DNA of 64,000 nucleotides. Source: Wenyingzhuangia marina (GTDB lineage: Bacteria > Bacteroidota > Bacteroidia > Flavobacteriales > Flavobacteriaceae). The position numbers and the translations under genes are program-made. Location: NCBI RefSeq assembly GCF_900130035.1, contig NZ_FQXQ01000004.1, positions 124,001 through 188,000 on the forward strand. The letters are read 5' to 3'. The notes under the pieces are model-generated. The model had not been told where the DNA came from and did not search any database. It was given only the letters and a program-made list of their open reading frames with translations. Positions 61,326-64,000 of the stretch are shown piece by piece (positions within the stretch are counted from its first letter, which is position 1; each line of letters starts with the position of its first letter).

Positions 61326-61898
61326 TTGCATCACCATTTTATCATACATAAACCTTATGGTTACTTATCTCAATTTACAAGTGGTGAAAAGTTAGCACAT
61401 AAAAAAAAGTATTTAGGAGATTTGTATACCGTGCCTGAAGGTACTATGGCTATTGGTCGTTTAGATGAACCTAGCGAAGGTTTATTGTTATTAACTACAG
61501 ATGGTAGCGAAAGCGAACGAATAAGATCAAATAAGGTAGGAAAAGAGTATTATGCACAAGTTGATGGACTCATTACCTCAGAGGCTTTAGAACTTCTTAA
61601 AAAAGGGATTGTTATCAGTGTTAATGGACAAGATTATAAAACAAAACCTGCTAAAGTTAAAAGTATTTCAATACCAAATAAATTACCACATAGATCTAAA
61701 AAAATTAGAGATGATAGACATGGACCTACTTCTTGGGTTTCTATCACTTTAACCGAAGGAAAATTTAGGCAAGTAAGAAAAATGTGTTCTGCTGCTGGTT
61801 TTCCTGTTTTAAGATTAATTAGAGTTAGAGTAGGGCAGATGTACTTGTCTCAAATAGAGGAATCAGGAATTTTAAAAGTAGATTCTTTTTTGATTTAA
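61326..61898 (+). CDS. RluE/RsuA-family 23S rRNA pseudouridine synthase
   Basis: The 190-residue protein starts at a TTG; no ATG exists between it and the upstream in-frame stop, and the first residues (HHHFIIHKPYGYLSQF) align with the family N-terminus. It has the catalytic aspartate motif AIGRLDEPSEGLLLLTTDG, the KEYYAQVDG strand and the ITLTEGKFRQVRKMCSAAG C-terminal signature. No S4 domain is present, as in RluE. It converts a specific uridine in rRNA to pseudouridine. Assignment to position 2457 of 23S rRNA is by family only. Confidence 0.9.
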   Translation: MHHHFIIHKPYGYLSQFTSGEKLAHKKKYLGDLYTVPEGTMAIGRLDEPSEGLLLLTTDGSESERIRSNKVGKEYYAQVDGLITSEALELLKKGIVISVNGQDYKTKPAKVKSISIPNKLPHRSKKIRDDRHGPTSWVSITLTEGKFRQVRKMCSAAGFPVLRLIRVRVGQMYLSQIEESGILKVDSFLI

Positions 61899-61915
61899 TA
61901 CATTCCAAAAATCCT

Positions 61916-61923
61916 TATCTTTA
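61916..61923 (+). promoter_or_regulatory. Weak candidate -7 element (TATCTTTA) of the MgtC gene
   Basis: One base off TAnnTTTG, five bases before the ATG at 61929, with TTTG at 61889-61892 (23-bp spacing). If used, the mRNA would be leaderless like prfB. Confidence 0.35.
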
Positions 61924-61928
61924 ATTGT

Positions 61929-62360
61929 ATGGAGTTAAAAGATTTTATCATAAGACTTGTTGTAGCCCTTATGGCAGGACTTTGCATAGGTTTTGAAAGA
62001 CAATGGAGAAATAAATCTGCTGGATTAAAAACCAATATGTTAGTCTCAACAGGTTCAGCTATTTTTGTCTTATTATCTGTAAAGTTTTCTGAATTAAATA
62101 ACGATGTAGATGTTACAAGAATTGTAGCTCAAGTAGTTACAGGAGTTGGTTTTTTAGGAGCTGGGGTTATTTTTAGAGAAGGAACCAATGTTCATGGACT
62201 TACCTCGGCTGCGACTATTTGGTGTAGTGCAGCTATTGGTTGTGTTGCTGCTACTGGTTTTTATATTGAAACTTTTATATGTACTCTATTGGTTTTAATT
62301 GTTAATGTTAGTATTGAGCCTGTAGATAAATGGTTAAGGAGTAGAAATATTTCAGATTAG
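61929..62360 (+). CDS. MgtC/SapB family membrane protein
   Basis: The 143-residue protein has four hydrophobic segments and the MgtC hallmark sequences: LCIGFERQWRNKSAGLKTNMLVSTGSA, a conserved aspartate-flanked region, VGFLGAGVIFREGTNVHGLTSAATIWCSAAIG and a short C-terminal tail. The acidic C-terminal ACT-like domain of Salmonella MgtC is missing, as in the short family members. Roles in magnesium limitation or ATP synthase control are known for some relatives; nothing in the setting decides between them. Confidence 0.92.
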   Translation: MELKDFIIRLVVALMAGLCIGFERQWRNKSAGLKTNMLVSTGSAIFVLLSVKFSELNNDVDVTRIVAQVVTGVGFLGAGVIFREGTNVHGLTSAATIWCSAAIGCVAATGFYIETFICTLLVLIVNVSIEPVDKWLRSRNISD

Positions 62361-62370
62361 AATAAAAAAT

Positions 62371-62406
62371 AAAAGCCCTCATCATTTTACGATAAGGGCT
62401 TTTTTT
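62371..62406. terminator. Terminator between MgtC and the arsenic operon
   Basis: A stem (AAAAGCCCT with AGGGCTTTT) with additional inner ATC/GAT pairing, flanked by A and T tracts, ends both converging genes. Confidence 0.82.
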
Positions 62407-62412
62407 ATTGTG

Positions 62413-63024
62413 CTAGTTTATTTGAGAAAAAACATAATACATTTCTGTAGCAATTTGCATGCTTCTTTCATGATATTTAGTTTCTTGTTCAGCTGTTTTA
62501 TCAAACAGTTTTGGGTCTTCGTAGGTCATAGGAATCCTTTTTTCGGCTCCAGGAATAAATGGACAACCTTGATCTGCACTAGAGCAAGTCATAATAGCTG
62601 CAAATGAATTTTCAGGATTAAAATCATCATCATAAGTTTTAGAAAATCCAATAATTGGATGTGATTCGCTACCGAACTTAATGCTATAAATAGGATTTGT
62701 ATTGTTAGTTAAAGTTTGAATATGAAATCCTGAATTTTCCAAAGTAATGGCTATAAAAGGAAATAAAGCAGTAGCTTCTGTTCCGCCAGAATAACAAAAA
62801 ACATTATTGATGTTAAACTGAGTAGCCATGGTTTGTGCCCATATTTGTGATAAATGACTTCTTCTTGAATTATGTGTACAAATAAAGTTAAGATTTATTT
62901 TTTCTTGATTATTTTTTTTCTGTTGAATGTAGTTAATTAATGGTTGTAATACTTCTTTTCTTTCTATAGAAATTCTAGCGGGATTTACATCTTTTATTAC
63001 CTGTTGTAATTCTGGATATATCAT
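62413..63024 (-). CDS. arsC: Thioredoxin-type arsenate reductase / low-molecular-weight phosphatase-family protein
   Basis: I place the start at ATG 63022-63024, giving 203 residues; the longer frame would overlap the upstream gene. After an N-terminal extension of about 40 residues comes the phosphatase P-loop CTHNSRRS (C49 and R55, C-x5-R). Two more cysteines lie in TCSSADQGCPF, arranged as expected for a disulfide relay in thioredoxin-linked ArsC. Arsenate is reduced to arsenite. It ends the arsR-DUF6428-arsC operon. No arsenite exporter gene (arsB/acr3) is in the window. Confidence 0.88.
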   Translation of the reverse strand: MIYPELQQVIKDVNPARISIERKEVLQPLINYIQQKKNNQEKINLNFICTHNSRRSHLSQIWAQTMATQFNINNVFCYSGGTEATALFPFIAITLENSGFHIQTLTNNTNPIYSIKFGSESHPIIGFSKTYDDDFNPENSFAAIMTCSSADQGCPFIPGAEKRIPMTYEDPKLFDKTAEQETKYHERSMQIATEMYYVFSQIN

Positions 63025-63038
63025 AATAGATTTTAATT

Positions 63039-63494
63039 TTAGCAACATCCAGAACCTGGAGTACATTTTGATGTTAGATTAGTTAGTTTTATTTTTTCTT
63101 TTGGAACTCCGCATTGATCTGGAGCCAAACAGTTGGTTGTTTTGTTAATTAGTAAAAAATCACGACCATTAAAATCTAATCCATATTTACCAATGGTGTT
63201 TGATTGATATTCAACTTCTATATCTAAATCTTTTATCTGAAGTACTTTTTCAGAAAGTGCAATAATTTGTAACAGTTTTTCTGGATGTAATCTGTGGTCG
63301 TAATCATTAGCCTCCCACAATTGTAAGTTAATTGTGTTTTCTTTTCTTAAAACACCACCACAATCAATAAAATGTTTACTTACTTTTCCAACTTCTGTTA
63401 CATGAAAATGACTTGGTACTCTTGTCTCATCTGGTAAAACAAATCCAATTGTTTCTAAATTATTTAAGACCGATTTTAATTCTGATAATTTCAC
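63039..63494 (-). CDS. DUF6428 family protein with cysteine-rich tail
   Basis: The 151-residue soluble protein is of the DUF6428 type found in arsenic clusters of Bacteroidota. Features are PSHFHVTEVGKVSKHFIDCGG near residue 30, LWEANDYDHRLHPEKLL and a final segment with CLAPDQCGVPKE and a terminal CTPGSGCC. The regularly spaced His and Cys residues suggest metal or arsenite binding, but no activity is established. It is 14 bp upstream of arsC and 21 bp downstream of arsR. Confidence 0.82.
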   Translation of the reverse strand: MKLSELKSVLNNLETIGFVLPDETRVPSHFHVTEVGKVSKHFIDCGGVLRKENTINLQLWEANDYDHRLHPEKLLQIIALSEKVLQIKDLDIEVEYQSNTIGKYGLDFNGRDFLLINKTTNCLAPDQCGVPKEKIKLTNLTSKCTPGSGCC

Positions 63495-63515
63495 TTTTTT
63501 TACTTTATAAGGTTG

Positions 63516-63848
63516 TTAGCAACATTGGTTTTTATGTGGTTTTTTAGTAGAAATAAATTTGTTAAGTATTAATTCCATTTGTTCCCAATTAGAATCATCA
63601 ATACAATAACAAACTCGAGTCCCATCAATACTCCCTTTGATAAGTCCAATGTTTTTTAATTCTTTTAAATGTTGAGAAATGGTTGCTTGTGCCAGACCTA
63701 TTTCTTCTACAATATCTCCGCAAACACAAGATTTTGTATCAAATAAATATTCTAAAATAGCAATTCTAGCAGGATGTGCTAATGCTTTAGCCAAAGTAGC
63801 AATCATGTTTTGCTCCTTTGTAAATTTCTCGGTTTTACTAATTCCCAT
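63516..63848 (-). CDS. arsR: ArsR family metalloregulator
   Basis: The 110-residue protein has an ArsR winged helix ([15 protein letters not shown], then [26 protein letters not shown]). It carries the metal-sensing site [10 protein letters not shown] with two cysteines in the alpha3 region, as in As(III)-responsive ArsR. It ends in NQCC. I start at ATG 63846-63848: the upstream TTG would fall within the palindromic operator. It should repress its own operon until arsenite binds. The operon's second and third products also end in or contain paired cysteines. Confidence 0.93.
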   Translation of the reverse strand: MGISKTEKFTKEQNMIATLAKALAHPARIAILEYLFDTKSCVCGDIVEEIGLAQATISQHLKELKNIGLIKGSIDGTRVCYCIDDSNWEQMELILNKFISTKKPHKNQCC

Positions 63849-63862
63849 AGGATTGTTTTTAG

Positions 63863-63878
63863 ATCGCAATATTACGAT
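63863..63878 (-). promoter_or_regulatory. Probable ArsR operator
   Basis: ATCGCAATATTACGAT is a 16-bp inverted repeat with one mismatched pair (7 of 8 pairs). It lies 14 bp ahead of the arsR start and overlaps a -7-like TAATATTG on the minus strand, the expected place for an autorepressor site. Confidence 0.65.
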
Positions 63879-63921
63879 TAATAGGGTTGAAAATCTAATA
63901 AAAAAGAGATTTAATATAAAA

Positions 63922-64000
63922 TTAATGAATTACAATGTTGTATTTATCTAATAGTCCCTGAATGTTTTCTATAGAAAATATAGCTTTTTTAACATTGTTG
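63922..64000 (-). CDS. C-terminal end of an unidentified protein (partial)
   Basis: A reading frame enters from the right edge and ends at TAA 63922-63924. It encodes 25 residues ending [16 protein letters not shown]. It lies upstream of arsR on the same strand. The fragment is too short to identify. Its frame is open to the edge, but it could be incidental. Confidence 0.4.
   Translation of the reverse strand, partial: NNVKKAIFSIENIQGLLDKYNIVIH

Noticed and set aside
63679-63951. Forward frame overlapping arsR
   Set aside because: It is antisense to the well-supported arsR coding sequence and its operator and lacks recognisable features.
1-64000. CRISPR arrays, transposases, integrases or phage genes
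   Set aside because: No regularly spaced repeats of 25-40 bp and no transposase or integrase motifs were seen. The only sizeable repeat is the TPR gene pair.

Overview
The window comes from an AT-rich member of the Bacteroidota, most likely a marine Flavobacteriaceae. Supporting signs are SusC/SusD proteins, type IX secretion (T9SS) C-terminal sorting domains, a one-protein hybrid two-component regulator, a split transketolase, Rel/SpoT and LptC-type core genes, and promoters of the Bacteroidota form TTTG-N19-TAnnTTTG. Species assignment is not possible from the sequence alone.

Layout. 1-15 kb is mostly housekeeping: a partial membrane sensor-like gene, a YbjQ-type protein, replicative helicase dnaB, a Cof-type phosphatase, a SpoU methyltransferase, a Ste24-type protease, rel, a Fur-family regulator, purA, a T9SS-secreted protein, an OstA-like LPS-transport protein and a class III aminotransferase. 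15-22 kb is a uronate cluster: a LacI-family regulator and a TRAP transporter (P, Q, M) face kduI-kduD-DUF4861 across a 262-bp divergent region. That region carries a perfect 18-bp palindrome overlapping the probable kduI -33 element. The cluster imports and isomerises unsaturated-uronate breakdown products, but the later steps (KDG kinase and aldolase) are not here. A ROK-family kinase and an orphan N-terminal transketolase half follow.

24.3-46.2 kb is a polysaccharide utilisation locus (PUL) aimed at an N-acetylglucosamine-containing glycan. It has a 1323-residue hybrid two-component regulator, two GH20-type proteins, a NagX-like membrane acyltransferase, two T9SS-secreted GH18 enzymes, a SusC/SusD pair, a secreted esterase and a secreted PIG-L deacetylase fused to a PA14-like domain. 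Immediately downstream and on the same strand (46.2-50.1 kb) lies a complete malonate route: malonyl-CoA synthetase (MatB/ACSF3 type), MadL and MadM malonate transporter subunits, and malonyl-CoA decarboxylase. The coupling of a GlcNAc-glycan PUL plus esterase to malonate uptake and catabolism is the most intriguing feature. One hypothesis is that the locus handles a malonylated amino-sugar glycan.

50.2-62.4 kb returns to core genes: tRNA-Phe, coaX, an outer-membrane barrel, a recently homogenised tandem pair of TPR proteins, lptC, a CBS/CorC membrane protein, a PpiD-like chaperone, prfB without a frameshift and with a promoter implying a leaderless mRNA, an ArsC/Spx-like protein, a pseudouridine synthase and MgtC. 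62.4-64 kb is a small arsenic-type operon (arsR, DUF6428, thioredoxin-type arsC) read leftward, with a probable ArsR operator. A truncated gene lies at the right edge.
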